Made by a program: the position numbers and the translations under genes. A DNA stretch of 64,000 bases from Actinospica sp035552695 (GTDB lineage: Bacteria; Actinomycetota; Actinomycetes; Streptomycetales; Catenulisporaceae). Below are positions 11,542 to 20,713 of this stretch, one piece after another. The notes beneath the pieces were generated by a model. It saw only the letters and a program-made list of their open reading frames with translations. It searched no databases and had not been told where the DNA came from. Location: positions 3,663 through 67,662 of the forward strand of contig NZ_DASZKT010000203.1 in assembly GCF_035552695.1 (NCBI RefSeq), read 5' to 3'. Every line of letters begins with the position of its first letter. Position 1 is the stretch's first letter.

Positions 11542-12747
11542 GTGGTCCGTCCCTACACAGATCGCCGCCTGTTCACCTCGGAGTCCGTGACCGAGGGGCA
11601 CCCGGACAAGATCGCTGACCAGATCAGCGACACGATCCTGGACGCGCTGCTCACCCAGGACCCGTCGTCCCGGGTGGCCGTCGAGACGCTGATCACCACC
11701 GGCCAGGTGCACGTGGCCGGCGAGGTCACCACCTCCGGCTGGGCGGACATCCCGGGGCTGGTGCGCGAGCGGATCCTGGAGATCGGCTACGACTCCTCGA
11801 AGAAGGGCTTCGACGGCGCCTCCTGCGGCGTGTCGATCTCCATCGGCGCGCAGTCCCCGGACATCGCGCAGGGTGTGGACGCCGCCTACGAGACCCGGGT
11901 CGAGGGCGAGCTGGACGAGCTGGACCGGCAGGGCGCCGGCGACCAGGGCCTGATGTTCGGCTACGCCTGCTCCGACACCCCGGAGCTGATGCCGCTGCCG
12001 ATCGCCCTCGCGCACCGGCTGGCGCGCCGGCTGGCCCAGGTGCGCAAGGACGGCCAGGTCGCCTACCTGCGCCCGGACGGCAAGACGCAGGTCACCATCG
12101 AGTACGACGGCGACAAGCCGGTCCGGCTCGACACCGTCGTCGTCTCCACGCAGCACGCCTCGGACATCGACCTGGAGACGCTGCTCGCCCCGGACATCAA
12201 GGAGTACGTGGTCGACCCCGAGCTCGCCGAGCTGGAGATCGACACCGAGGGCTACCGGCTGCTGGTCAACCCGACCGGCCGCTTCGAGATCGGCGGCCCG
12301 ATGGGCGACGCGGGTCTGACCGGCCGCAAGATCATCGTGGACACCTACGGCGGCATGGCCAGGCACGGCGGCGGTGCCTTCTCCGGCAAGGACCCGTCCA
12401 AGGTGGACCGTTCGGCCGCCTACGCGATGCGCTGGGTCGCCAAGAACGTGGTCGCCGCGGGCCTGGCCACGCGCTGCGAGGTGCAGGTCGCGTACGCGAT
12501 CGGCAAGGCCGAGCCGGTGGGCCTGTTCGTGGAGACCTTCGGCACCGAGACAGTCGCGGTGGACCAGATCCAGGCCGCCGTGGGCAAGGTCTTCGACCTG
12601 CGCCCGGCCGCTATCATCCGCGACCTGGACCTCAAGCGCCCGATCTACGCGGAGACCGCGCGCTACGGCCACTTCGGCCGCGAGCTGCCCGAGTTCACCT
12701 GGGAGCGCACCGACCGAGTCGAGGCGCTCAAGGCCGCGGTCGCGTAA
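11542..12747 (+). CDS. metK: S-adenosylmethionine synthetase
   Basis: Makes S-adenosylmethionine from methionine and ATP, a cytosolic tetramer. The 401-residue sequence has the signature regions FTSESVTEGHPDKIADQISD near the N-terminus, GEVTTSGWADI, the ATP motif GDQGLMFGYA, and GGGAFSGKDPSKVDRSAAYA with the phosphate-binding lysines. GTG start with AAGGAG about ten bases upstream. It is followed by an unusual triplicated terminator region that begins within its last codons. Confidence 0.97.
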   Translation: MVRPYTDRRLFTSESVTEGHPDKIADQISDTILDALLTQDPSSRVAVETLITTGQVHVAGEVTTSGWADIPGLVRERILEIGYDSSKKGFDGASCGVSISIGAQSPDIAQGVDAAYETRVEGELDELDRQGAGDQGLMFGYACSDTPELMPLPIALAHRLARRLAQVRKDGQVAYLRPDGKTQVTIEYDGDKPVRLDTVVVSTQHASDIDLETLLAPDIKEYVVDPELAELEIDTEGYRLLVNPTGRFEIGGPMGDAGLTGRKIIVDTYGGMARHGGGAFSGKDPSKVDRSAAYAMRWVAKNVVAAGLATRCEVQVAYAIGKAEPVGLFVETFGTETVAVDQIQAAVGKVFDLRPAAIIRDLDLKRPIYAETARYGHFGRELPEFTWERTDRVEALKAAVA

Positions 12748-12802
12748 CCCGACCCCCGCCTACGCACGCCGGCCGTACTACTGTCTCGGAAGCTGAGCAC
12801 AG

Positions 12803-12830
12803 CCCGCTGCGCCGCCAATCGCGCAGCGGG
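12803..12830 (+). terminator. metK terminator hairpin, copy 1
   Basis: Perfect 10-bp stem CCCGCTGCGC / GCGCAGCGGG with an 8-base loop. The loop is three bases longer than in copies 2 and 3. Confidence 0.75.
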
Positions 12831-12949
12831 CCCGCGAAAGCTCAAGCACCGTGCTGCGGTCGCGTAACCGACCCCCGGCTTACGCACGCCGTAACCCGAC
12901 CCCCGCCTACGCAGGCTGACCGTACTACTGTCTCGGAAGCTGAGCACAG

Positions 12950-12974
12950 CCCGCTGCGCCAATCGCGCAGCGGG
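12950..12974 (+). terminator. metK terminator hairpin, copy 2
   Basis: Same 10-bp stem as copy 1 with a 5-base loop (caatc). Confidence 0.7.
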
Positions 12975-13098
12975 CCCGCGAAAGCTCAAGCACCGTGCTG
13001 CGGTCGCGTAACCCGACCCCCGTCCTATGCAGCACGCCGTAACCCGACTCCCGGCTTACGCACGCCGACCGTACTACTGTCTCGGAAGCTGAGCACAG

Positions 13099-13123
13099 CC
13101 CGCTGCGCCAATCGCGCAGCGGG
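13099..13123 (+). terminator. metK terminator hairpin, copy 3
   Basis: Same stem and 5-base loop as copy 2; it lies 50 bases before the priA GTG. Confidence 0.7.
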
Positions 13124-13172
13124 CCTGCGAAAGCTAAGTCACTGTCGGCGGTCGGCTGTTTAATGGGGATTT

Positions 13173-15203
13173 GTGGAGCAGGGCACCGTGCACGAGCAGC
13201 TGGCGCTGGTGCGTGCCCGCGTGTCCGCGCCGCCGAAGCCGGTGCTCCCGGCCGCGGACCGGCCCGTCGCCCGGATCGCGGTGGATCTCGAGCCGCCGCA
13301 CCTCGACCGCTACTTCGACTACGCGGTGCCCGCGAAGCTGGCCGACGCGGCGCAGCCGGGCGTGCGGGTGCGCGTCAAGTTCGCCGGCCGCCTCGTCGAC
13401 GGCTTCCTGATCGAACGCCGCGAGAGTTCCGACTTCACCGGTTCGCTCGTGCCGATCGCGCGCGTCGTCTCGCCCGAGCCCGTGCTGAGCCCCGAACTGG
13501 TCGCGCTCTCCTGCCAGGTCGCCGAGGCCTACGGCGGCACGCTGGCGGACGTGCTGCGGCTCGTCATTCCGCCGCGACACGCCGCCGCCGAGGCCGAAAC
13601 CGCGCACCCGCGGCCGCTCGGACCGCTGCCGCTGCCCGATCCGGCACCGTGGGCCGCGTACCCCGGCGGCGCCGAGTACCTCGACGCGCTCGCGCAGGGG
13701 CAGGCGCCGCGCGCGGTGTGGACCGTGCTGCCGAACTCCGATGCCTACGGCGCGCTCGCCGCCGCCGTGCAGGCCACGCTCGCCGGAGGCCGGGGCGCGG
13801 TGGTCATCGCCGCCACCGGACGCGACGTGGCGCGGATCGATCTCGCGCTGGCCAAGACCCTGGGTGCGGGGCGGCACGTGGCGCTCACCGCCGACCTCGG
13901 CCAGGCAGAACGGTACCGGCGCTGGCTCGCGCTGAGCCGCGGTCAGGTGCGGGCCGTCGTCGGCACGGCCGCCGCGCAGTTCGCGCCGATCGAGAATCTC
14001 GGGCTCGTCGCGATCTGGGACGACGCGGACTCCGGCCACGCCGTGCGCCTCGCGCCGTATCCGCATGCGCGCGAGGTGCTGCTCATGCGCGCGCATCAGG
14101 CGAAGGCGGGGGCGCTGATCGGCGGGTACACGGCGACGGCCGAGGCGGCGCACCTTGTGCAGCGGCATTGGGCGCGGCCGCTCGTGGCTCCGCGTACGGC
14201 CGTGCGGGACCATGCGCCGCGAGTCTTCGCACTGAACGAGGAGCGCGGCCGGGATCGCGAACTGCATCCGGGGGCCAGCGCCGGCCATCTGCCGCCGCAG
14301 GCCATTCGGCTCGCGCGGGAGGCGCTGACGCAAGGCCCCGTCCTGGTCCAGGTGCCGCGCTCGGGATATCGGCCACGGCTGGCATGCGCGCAGTGCCGCG
14401 AGACGGCGCGCTGCGGGCACTGCAACGGACCGCTGTCGCAGCCGGGTCCCCGGCAGGACCCGAAGTGCGGATGGTGCGGACGCCCCGCGGCGCCGTGGAG
14501 TTGCCGGAACTGCGGCGGCGTCAGATTTCGCAGCCGGGCGACCGGCGTGCATCGCAGCGCGGAGGAGTTGGGGCGGGCGTTCCCCGGCGTGCTCGTGCGC
14601 GAGAGCAACGCGGCGCGCGGCGTGATCGACGCCGTCCCCGGCGAGCCCGCCCTCGTCCTCGCGACGCCGGGCGCCGAACCGTTGGCGGACGGCGGGTACG
14701 CGGCCGCCCTGCTGCTCGACGCGCCGGAGATCCTGAACCTGCCCACCCTGCGCGCGGCCGAGCAGGCCGTGCGCAGGTGGCTCGGCGCCGCGGCCCTGGT
14801 CCGCCCGGCCGCCCGCGGCGGAGCCGTGCTGCTCTGCGCCGACGGAGCGCTGCCGGCCGCCCAGGCGCTGCTGCGCTGGGACCCGGCCGGCTTCGCCCGC
14901 CGCGAGCTCGCCGACCGCACCGAGCTCGGCTATCCGCCGAGCGCGCGCATCGCCGAGCTCACCGGCGCGTACCCGGCGCTGCGCGAAATACTGGACCTCG
15001 CCGAACTCCCCGACGGAGCCCAGCTGCTCGGCCCCGTCCCCGTCCAGCGCGCCGGCGAGCAGACCGAACGGATGCTCGTCCGCTGCGATCGTGCCGACGG
15101 CGCGCGGCTCACCAAGGCGCTCAAGACCGCCCTCGGCGTGCGCACGGCCAAGCACGGCAACGACCCGGTCTGGATCCGCATCGACCCGGTGGACCTGGCC
15201 TGA
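13173..15203 (+). CDS. priA: Primosomal protein N' (PriA-like), helicase motifs degenerate
   Basis: A 676-residue homologue of the replication-restart factor PriA. The N-terminal DNA-binding domain is recognisable (VAVDLEPPHLDRYFDYAVP-type start, VRVKFAGRLVDGFL). The zinc region keeps all eight cysteines as CAQC, CGHC, CGWC and CRNC (about residues 402-445). The helicase core is degenerate: no GKT/GKS Walker A lysine is seen around VVIAATGRDVAR, and the DEEH-box position reads WDDADSGH. Loss of ATPase motifs is known for actinobacterial PriA, so it probably loads the primosome without unwinding. GTG start eight bases after a GGGG stretch; preceded by the triplicated metK terminators. Confidence 0.9.
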   Translation: MEQGTVHEQLALVRARVSAPPKPVLPAADRPVARIAVDLEPPHLDRYFDYAVPAKLADAAQPGVRVRVKFAGRLVDGFLIERRESSDFTGSLVPIARVVSPEPVLSPELVALSCQVAEAYGGTLADVLRLVIPPRHAAAEAETAHPRPLGPLPLPDPAPWAAYPGGAEYLDALAQGQAPRAVWTVLPNSDAYGALAAAVQATLAGGRGAVVIAATGRDVARIDLALAKTLGAGRHVALTADLGQAERYRRWLALSRGQVRAVVGTAAAQFAPIENLGLVAIWDDADSGHAVRLAPYPHAREVLLMRAHQAKAGALIGGYTATAEAAHLVQRHWARPLVAPRTAVRDHAPRVFALNEERGRDRELHPGASAGHLPPQAIRLAREALTQGPVLVQVPRSGYRPRLACAQCRETARCGHCNGPLSQPGPRQDPKCGWCGRPAAPWSCRNCGGVRFRSRATGVHRSAEELGRAFPGVLVRESNAARGVIDAVPGEPALVLATPGAEPLADGGYAAALLLDAPEILNLPTLRAAEQAVRRWLGAAALVRPAARGGAVLLCADGALPAAQALLRWDPAGFARRELADRTELGYPPSARIAELTGAYPALREILDLAELPDGAQLLGPVPVQRAGEQTERMLVRCDRADGARLTKALKTALGVRTAKHGNDPVWIRIDPVDLA

Positions 15204-15215
15204 GCGCGGTTCGTC

Positions 15216-15569
15216 CTATCCCTCGGGCGTGAAGACGCAGAACTCGTTGCCCTCCGGGTCGGCCAGCACGTCCCACCGGATCTCCTCGTCGCGGGCGCGG
15301 ACGAGGGTCGCGCCGAGGGCGAGGAGTTCCCGGACGTCGCCGTAGACGTCGTGGTGCATCCGGTTCTTCAGCGACTTCGTCTCCGGAACGAGATTGATCC
15401 AGATCAGCGGGCCACGGCCGGCGGGGTCCTCGATGGCGCCGACCCATTCGCCGGCGTTCTCGCCCTCGGCGGCGAAGCTGAGCCGGTAGCCCATCGCGGT
15501 GCACCACCATTCGGCGAGGGCACGGTCGTCGGCGGCGTCGAGGCAGAGGTCCTTGAAGCTGGCGGGCAC
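15216..15569 (-). CDS. VOC-family (glyoxalase-like) protein
   Basis: A 117-residue single-module vicinal-oxygen-chelate protein. The ferredoxin-like repeat is seen in DLCLDAADDRALAEWW and the late ILADPEGNEFCVF-like strand (DVLADPEGNEFCVF), typical of VOC domains. The substrate is unknown. The GTG at 15569 is chosen because AAGGAG lies eight bases upstream on this strand; longer in-frame starts lack such a site and add unconserved residues. It is convergent with priA and inserted between priA and def, where other actinobacteria differ. Confidence 0.8.
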   Translation of the reverse strand: MPASFKDLCLDAADDRALAEWWCTAMGYRLSFAAEGENAGEWVGAIEDPAGRGPLIWINLVPETKSLKNRMHHDVYGDVRELLALGATLVRARDEEIRWDVLADPEGNEFCVFTPEG

Positions 15570-15714
15570 GATGCACTCCTTCTCGCGGGGACGGACGCGA
15601 CATTCGTACTCTGCCACCCTGGAACGCGGTCCGCTGCGTCGCGGAACGAAGGGCGTCGACGCGCCGGTAAACTTGAGCGGAACAACGACCAGCACGGCTT
15701 AAGGGGCTTGAACC

Positions 15715-16257
15715 GTGGCGATCCGACCGATCCGGCTCTTCGGCGATCCGGTGTTGCGCACCCCGGCCGAGCCCGTGGTGGACTTCGACAGGGAACTGCG
15801 GGTTCTGGTCCGCGACCTGACCGAGACGATGGTGGAGGCGCCGGGTTCCGGGCTCGCCGCGCCGCAGCTCGGGGTGTCGCTGCGCGTCTTCACGTACAAC
15901 GTGGAGGGCGCGCTCGGGCACCTGGTCAACCCGACGCTCGACCTGTCCGACGAGACGCAGGACGGGGACGAGGGCTGCCTGTCCATCCCGGACCTCCGGT
16001 TCCCGTGCACGCGGGCGCTGCGGGTGGTGGCGAAGGGCTTCAACGAATACGGCGATCCGGTCGTGGTCGAGGGCAGCGAGATGCTGGCGCGCTGCGTGCA
16101 GCACGAGACCGACCACCTGGACGGCATCCTGTTCGTGGACCGGCTCGACCGGGAGCAGCGGAAGGCGGCGCTGCGCGCGATCCGGCAGGCCGAGTGGGCC
16201 GGGCAGACGGTGCGCGTCAAGCAGTCCCCGCACCCGACCTTCGGCGGAGCCCGCTGA
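15715..16257 (+). CDS. def: Peptide deformylase
   Basis: Removes the N-formyl group from nascent proteins and pairs functionally with fmt, which follows directly. At 180 residues all three family motifs are intact: GSGLAAPQLGV (about 45), EGCLSIP with metal-binding Cys88, and QHETDHLDG with His130, Glu131 and His134. GTG start with AAGGGG nine bases upstream. The stop overlaps the fmt ATG (TGATG). Confidence 0.97.
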   Translation: MAIRPIRLFGDPVLRTPAEPVVDFDRELRVLVRDLTETMVEAPGSGLAAPQLGVSLRVFTYNVEGALGHLVNPTLDLSDETQDGDEGCLSIPDLRFPCTRALRVVAKGFNEYGDPVVVEGSEMLARCVQHETDHLDGILFVDRLDREQRKAALRAIRQAEWAGQTVRVKQSPHPTFGGAR

Positions 16258-17192
16258 TGCGCGTTCTCTTCGCGGGCACCCCGCAGCCGGCCGTCCCCTC
16301 GCTCGAAGCGCTGTTCGCCTCCCCGCGGCACGAGGTCGTGGCCGTGCTGACCAGGCCCGACGCGCCGACCGGGCGAGGGCGGCGGATGGAGCGGTCGCCG
16401 GTGCGCAAGATCGCCGAGGAGCACGGAACCGAGGTGCTCACGCCGCGGCGGCCGCGTGATCCGGAGTTCCTGGAGCGGCTCGCCGAACTCGCGCCGGACG
16501 TCTGCCCGGTGGTCGCGTACGGCGGGCTGATTCCGCCGGCGGCGCTGTCGATTCCGCCGCGCGGCTGGGTGAACCTGCACTTCTCGCTGCTGCCCGCGTG
16601 GCGCGGTGCCGCTCCCGTGCAGCACGCGCTGCTCGCCGGGGACGAGATCACCGGCGCGTGCACCTTCCAGCTCGAGGAGGGGCTGGACACCGGGCCGGTC
16701 TACGGGACCGTCACAGAAGAGATCCGGCGCACCGACACCAGCGGCGACCTGCTGGAACGGCTCTCCGGCGACGGCGCGCGGCTGCTCGTGGCCACGCTCG
16801 ACGGCATCGAGGACGGCACGTTGCACGCCGTGCCGCAGCCGAAGGACGGCGTGACGCTCGCTCCGAAGATCACCGTCGAGGACGCCCACGTCGACTGGAA
16901 GACGCCCGCTCAGCACATCGACCGGCAGGTGCGCGCGTGCACCCCGGCGCCCGGCGCGTGGACCACGCTCGGCGGTGAGCGGGTCAAGCTCTTCCCGCTC
17001 ACCCCGCTGCCCGGCGCCTCGGAGGTCGAGCCCGGCCGGATCGTGCTGGACAAGCGCGGGATGACGGTCGGCACCGGCTCCGGGCACGTCGTGCGGCTCG
17101 GCGACGTGCAGCCGCAGGGCCGGAAGCGGATGAGCGCCGCCGACTGGGCGCGCGGCCTGCGGTTGGCCGACGGCGACGCGCGGTTCGAATAA
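16257..17192 (+). CDS. fmt: Methionyl-tRNA formyltransferase
   Basis: Formylates Met-tRNAi using 10-formyltetrahydrofolate. The 311-residue length is typical. Rossmann-like N-terminus MRVLFAGTPQPAVPSLEAL; formyl-folate site in NLHFSLLPAWRGAAPVQHAL (catalytic Asn and His); and the C-terminal OB-like domain from about residue 210. Translationally coupled to def by TGATG. Confidence 0.97.
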   Translation: MRVLFAGTPQPAVPSLEALFASPRHEVVAVLTRPDAPTGRGRRMERSPVRKIAEEHGTEVLTPRRPRDPEFLERLAELAPDVCPVVAYGGLIPPAALSIPPRGWVNLHFSLLPAWRGAAPVQHALLAGDEITGACTFQLEEGLDTGPVYGTVTEEIRRTDTSGDLLERLSGDGARLLVATLDGIEDGTLHAVPQPKDGVTLAPKITVEDAHVDWKTPAQHIDRQVRACTPAPGAWTTLGGERVKLFPLTPLPGASEVEPGRIVLDKRGMTVGTGSGHVVRLGDVQPQGRKRMSAADWARGLRLADGDARFE

Positions 17193-17201
17193 GATCATCT
17201 G

Positions 17202-18578
17202 ATGGCTACCTACGATCCGGCGCGGCGAACCGCGTACGACACGCTGCGAGCGGTCTCCGGGCGCGACGCGTACGCGAACCTCGTGCTGCCCGGCCTGCTG
17301 GCCGAGCGCCGCGTCGACGCGCGCGACGCGGCGCTCGCCACCGAGCTCGCGTACGGCACGCTGCGCGCCCAGGGCACGTACGACGCGATCCTGTCGGAGT
17401 GCGTGGACCGGCCGCTCGGCCAGCTCGACCCGGAACTGCTCGACGTGCTGCGGCTCGGCGCGCATCAGCTGCTCGCCACGCGCATCCCGCCGCACGCCGC
17501 CGTCGCCGCGACCGTGGACCTGGCCCGCGAGGTGCTGCACGAGGGCGCCGCGCGGATGTGCAACGCCGTGCTGCGCCGCGTCGGGCAGCTCGGCTTCGAC
17601 GAGTGGATCGAGCGCATCGCGCCCAACGCGAGCGACGACCCGGAGGGCTACCTCGCGCTCTACCGCGCGCACCCGCGCTGGATCGTCTCAGCCCTCTGGG
17701 ACAGCCTCGCCGCGCATCGGGGCAGCAAGGTCGCGCACGACGAGATCGACGACCTGCTCAAGGCGGACAACGAGCGGCCGGGAGTCACGCTCGTGGCCCG
17801 GCCCGGGCTCGCCACCATCGAAGACCTGCTGGACGAGGGCGCCGAACCCGGCCGCTACGCGCCGACCGCCGCCTACCTGCCGCACGGCGATCCCGGCCGC
17901 CTCGAAACGGTCCGGCGCGGCCGCGCGGGCGTGCAGGACGAGGGCAGTCAACTCGTCGCGCTCGCCGTAGCCGAGGTGCCGCTCGACGGCGACGACGAGC
18001 TCTGGCTCGACCTGTGCGCGGGTCCCGGCGGAAAGGCGGCGCTGTTGGCCGCCACCGTCGCCGGGCGCGGCGGGCGACTGGTCGCGGTGGAGCTCGCTCC
18101 GCATCGGGCCCGGCTGGTCAAGCGCGCGCTGCAGCCGATTCCCGGGCTGCACAAGGTGATCACCGCCGACGGGAATCAGCCGGCCTGGCGGGCCGGGCTG
18201 TTCGACCGGGTGATCGCGGACGTGCCGTGCACCGGGCTCGGCGCGCTGCGGCGTCGGCCCGAGTCCCGCTGGCGGCGCGCGGCCACGGACGTGGCCCTGC
18301 TCGCCGAGACGCAGAAGAAGCTGCTCGGCGCGGCGCTCGATTCGGCTCGACCCGGCGGCATCGTCGGCTATGTCACCTGTTCGCCGCATCTCGCCGAGAC
18401 CCGGATCGTGGTCCAGGACGTGCTGCGCGCGCGGGACGACGTGCGCCAAATCGACGCGCGCCCCTACCTGCCGGGCGTTCCCGAGCTGGGTGACGGGCCG
18501 GACGTGCAGCTCTGGCCGCACGTGCACAACACCGACGCGATGTATCTCGCACTGCTCCAGCGCACTGAGGAAGAATAG
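17202..18578 (+). CDS. rsmB: 16S rRNA (cytosine-C5) methyltransferase RsmB/Sun/Fmu
   Basis: Methylates a cytosine of small-subunit rRNA with SAM. At 458 residues it has the two-domain layout: an NusB-like RNA-binding N-terminus (about 5-150) and a C-terminal Rossmann methyltransferase with SAM motif LDLCAGPGGKAALLAA. The two catalytic cysteines are in DVPCTGLGALRRRPE and VTCSPHLAET. It follows fmt by nine bases and precedes rpe by five; the fmt-fmu-rpe order is as in Mycobacterium. Confidence 0.95.
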   Translation: MATYDPARRTAYDTLRAVSGRDAYANLVLPGLLAERRVDARDAALATELAYGTLRAQGTYDAILSECVDRPLGQLDPELLDVLRLGAHQLLATRIPPHAAVAATVDLAREVLHEGAARMCNAVLRRVGQLGFDEWIERIAPNASDDPEGYLALYRAHPRWIVSALWDSLAAHRGSKVAHDEIDDLLKADNERPGVTLVARPGLATIEDLLDEGAEPGRYAPTAAYLPHGDPGRLETVRRGRAGVQDEGSQLVALAVAEVPLDGDDELWLDLCAGPGGKAALLAATVAGRGGRLVAVELAPHRARLVKRALQPIPGLHKVITADGNQPAWRAGLFDRVIADVPCTGLGALRRRPESRWRRAATDVALLAETQKKLLGAALDSARPGGIVGYVTCSPHLAETRIVVQDVLRARDDVRQIDARPYLPGVPELGDGPDVQLWPHVHNTDAMYLALLQRTEEE

Positions 18579-18583
18579 GGCAC

Positions 18584-19273
18584 ATGGCCGTACAGATCTC
18601 GCCCTCGATCCTGAACAGCGACTTCGCCCGCCTCGCGGACGAGGTGGCCGCCATCTCCCCGGCGGCCGACTGGGTGCACGTGGACGTGATGGACAATCAC
18701 TTCGTGCCGAACCTGACCCTCGGGCTGCCGGTCGTCGAGTCGCTGCTCAAGGTCTCCGAGCTGCCGCTGGACTGCCACCTGATGATCCAGGACCCGGACC
18801 GCTGGGCCCCCGCGTACGCCGAGGCGGGCGCCAAGTCGGTCACCTTCCACATCGAGGCGGCCGCCGCGCCGATCAGGCTGGCCAGGAACCTGCGGGCCGC
18901 CGGCGCGCGGGCCGGGATGGCGCTCAAGCCCGCGACCGCGATCGAGCCGTACGAGGACCTGCTGCCGGAGCTCGACATGGTGCTGATCATGTCGGTGGAG
19001 CCGGGCTTCGGCGGCCAGAAGTTCCTCGAGTCGGTACTGCCGAAGGTGCGGCGCACCCGAGAGGCGATCGCGCGGCACGGCGGCCAGATCTGGCTGCAGA
19101 TGGACGGCGGCGTCTCGGCGGAGACGATCGAGCGCTGCGCGGACGCCGGGGCCGACGTGTTCGTCGCGGGCTCCGCCGTATACGCCGCCGAGGACCGCGA
19201 TCGCGCGGTGCGGGAGCTGCGCGCGATGGCCGAGAAGGCGACGTCCGACGCGTCCTGGGCCTGCGCGCACTGA
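18584..19273 (+). CDS. rpe: Ribulose-phosphate 3-epimerase
   Basis: Interconverts ribulose-5-phosphate and xylulose-5-phosphate in the pentose phosphate pathway. The 229-residue TIM barrel shows all signatures: ISPSILNSDFARL, HVDVMDNHFVPNLTLG, CHLMIQDPDRW, MSVEPGFGGQKF and the phosphate-binding MDGGVS with VAGSAVY. It is the last gene of the def-fmt-rsmB-rpe run and is closed by a hairpin. Confidence 0.96.
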   Translation: MAVQISPSILNSDFARLADEVAAISPAADWVHVDVMDNHFVPNLTLGLPVVESLLKVSELPLDCHLMIQDPDRWAPAYAEAGAKSVTFHIEAAAAPIRLARNLRAAGARAGMALKPATAIEPYEDLLPELDMVLIMSVEPGFGGQKFLESVLPKVRRTREAIARHGGQIWLQMDGGVSAETIERCADAGADVFVAGSAVYAAEDRDRAVRELRAMAEKATSDASWACAH

Positions 19274-19355
19274 CTTCGCGCACTGAATTCGAATACTGAT
19301 GCGTATAGGTGCTGCCGCGGGCAGCGCGGCGTGCGAACATGAAGGAGGCCGTGCC

Positions 19356-19380
19356 CTCCGCGTCGTCGGGTGACGCGGAG
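19356..19380 (+). terminator. Bidirectional terminator between rpe and DUF397 gene
   Basis: Perfect 9-bp inverted repeat CTCCGCGTC / GACGCGGAG, 7-base loop, between convergent genes. Confidence 0.6.
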
Positions 19381-19448
19381 AGCCCGGCCCTTCACTCACT
19401 CGCGCAGAGATGTATCGCGGGGGTGTAGGTGGGGTGGGGGAGACGGCC

Positions 19449-19658
19449 TCAGCCGAGGTTGTCGAGCTCGCCGCTCTTGACGGCGGCCAGGAACGCGCCC
19501 ATCTCGACGCGGTCGAAGAAGAGCACCGCGCCCTCGGGGTCGCGGGAGTTGCGGACCGCGACGGCGTCCGCGCCGAAGGGCGCGAACTCGACGCAGTTGC
19601 CCTGAGACCCGCTGTAGGAGCTCTTCCGCCAATTGGTGATCTTCGTGTTCTTGCTCAT
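19449..19658 (-). CDS. DUF397 small regulatory partner protein
   Basis: A 69-residue protein with the DUF397 hallmarks NWRKSSYSGSQGNCVEFA, VAVRNSRDPEGAVL and a C-terminal WxxF-like FLAAVKSGEL. Such proteins in streptomycetes partner an XRE/DUF5753 regulator (the WhiJ-type systems), and one lies directly upstream here. The ATG at 19658 is preferred to a longer frame because AAAGG precedes it and the family begins here. Confidence 0.88.
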   Translation of the reverse strand: MSKNTKITNWRKSSYSGSQGNCVEFAPFGADAVAVRNSRDPEGAVLFFDRVEMGAFLAAVKSGELDNLG

Positions 19659-19802
19659 GTCAGCAGCCTTTCGATGGATCCCATGCACCGTTGTTCTGCA
19701 ATTGCATGTGCCTCGTGCACGAACGCTAGCATGCAGGCAGGGATCAGCAAACGGTGATCCATCGAAATCACACGTCTCAGTGATGCACAAATATGTTCGG
19801 CG

Positions 19803-20675
19803 CTAGAGGTCCAGCCGGATCTTCTCAAGGAGCTGACGGCTGCCGCGCGGGGTTTCCGCGTCCACGACCAGCCGGTCGAATGCACGGCCGTAGACTTCGA
19901 TCTCGTCAGGGCGCTCCAGATACAGCGCACCGGTCAAGTGTTCGATGTATGTGATGTCCGGCAGCTCGGCCTCGGCGAAGCGGAGGATGGAGAACGCGCC
20001 CTCGGCCACGTAGCCGCTGCGGGAGAACGGGATCACCTGCAGCGACACGTGCGAGTGCTGCGTCGCCTCGAGCAGCCGCTCGATCTGCTTCTTCAGCATC
20101 GCGACGCTGCCGAGCGTGCGGTGCAGCACCGACTCGTCGATGACCGTCCACAGCCGCGGCGGATTCGTGCCGCCCAGGATCTTCTGACGGCGCATCCGGA
20201 GATCGACCTGGCTCTCGATCGTCTCCTCGGACGCCTGCGGCTGTCCGTGCGCGATCACGGCCCGCGCGTAGTCCTCCGTCTGCAGCAGGCCGGGGATGAA
20301 CTGCAGCTCCCAGCTCTGGATGCGCGCCGCGGCCTCCTCGAGGCCCACGAAGTCCTCGAACCACTTGGGCATCCGCTCGTTGTAGCGGTGCCACCAGCCG
20401 GTCTGCTTGGACGCCGCGACCAGCGAGAGCAGCTGCTTGCGCTCCTCCTCGTCGATCAGCCCGTAGAGGGTGAGCAGGTCCTCGACGTCCCGCTCCTTGA
20501 AGCTGATCCGCCCGGTCTCCATCCGGCTGATCTTCGAGGCCGAACCGCGGATGCTGTAACCGGCCTCGGCGCAGCTGATGCTCGACTTCTCGCGAAGCCG
20601 CCGTAGCTGGCTGCCCAGAATCAGCCTGCGTACCGAAGGTCCGGCCCGTCCGGTGTTGCTTTCAGCGGCCGTCAT
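19803..20675 (-). CDS. XRE/HTH regulator with DUF5753 domain (WhiJ-like)
   Basis: A 290-residue regulator: an N-terminal helix-turn-helix (about 15-75; GSQLRRLREKSSISCAEA, ASKISRMETGRISFKERDV) and a C-terminal DUF5753 domain (about 100-285; IPGLLQTEDYARAVI, LWTVIDESVLHR, VIPFSRSGY). The pair with the DUF397 gene 144 bases downstream, and with a divergent SAM methyltransferase, recreates a module common in Streptomyces that influences development or antibiotic production. The signal sensed is unknown. ATG at 20675. Confidence 0.92.
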   Translation of the reverse strand: MTAAESNTGRAGPSVRRLILGSQLRRLREKSSISCAEAGYSIRGSASKISRMETGRISFKERDVEDLLTLYGLIDEEERKQLLSLVAASKQTGWWHRYNERMPKWFEDFVGLEEAAARIQSWELQFIPGLLQTEDYARAVIAHGQPQASEETIESQVDLRMRRQKILGGTNPPRLWTVIDESVLHRTLGSVAMLKKQIERLLEATQHSHVSLQVIPFSRSGYVAEGAFSILRFAEAELPDITYIEHLTGALYLERPDEIEVYGRAFDRLVVDAETPRGSRQLLEKIRLDL

Positions 20676-20713
20676 CCTCGATCCTTCCTCGGTGCGAATC
20701 AGGATTCGCTGAT

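Larger units (their letters stand above)
12736..13134 (+). repeat. Three tandem copies of the metK 3' end and terminator
   Basis: Units start at 12736, 12856 and 13000 with the shared string gcggtcgcgtaac, which in unit 1 is the last codons and stop of metK. Each unit contains a core beginning ccgtactactgtctcgg (12773, 12920, 13069) and a 10-bp hairpin. Units 2 and 3 also hold a doubled subrepeat of the type taacccgacccccg...tacgcacgccg, absent from unit 1. The region fills the 425 bases between metK and priA; no gene is seen inside it. Confidence 0.9.

Noticed and set aside
12736..13134. CRISPR array
   Set aside because: Units are 120-144 bases with hairpins and metK-derived sequence, not short repeats with unique spacers.
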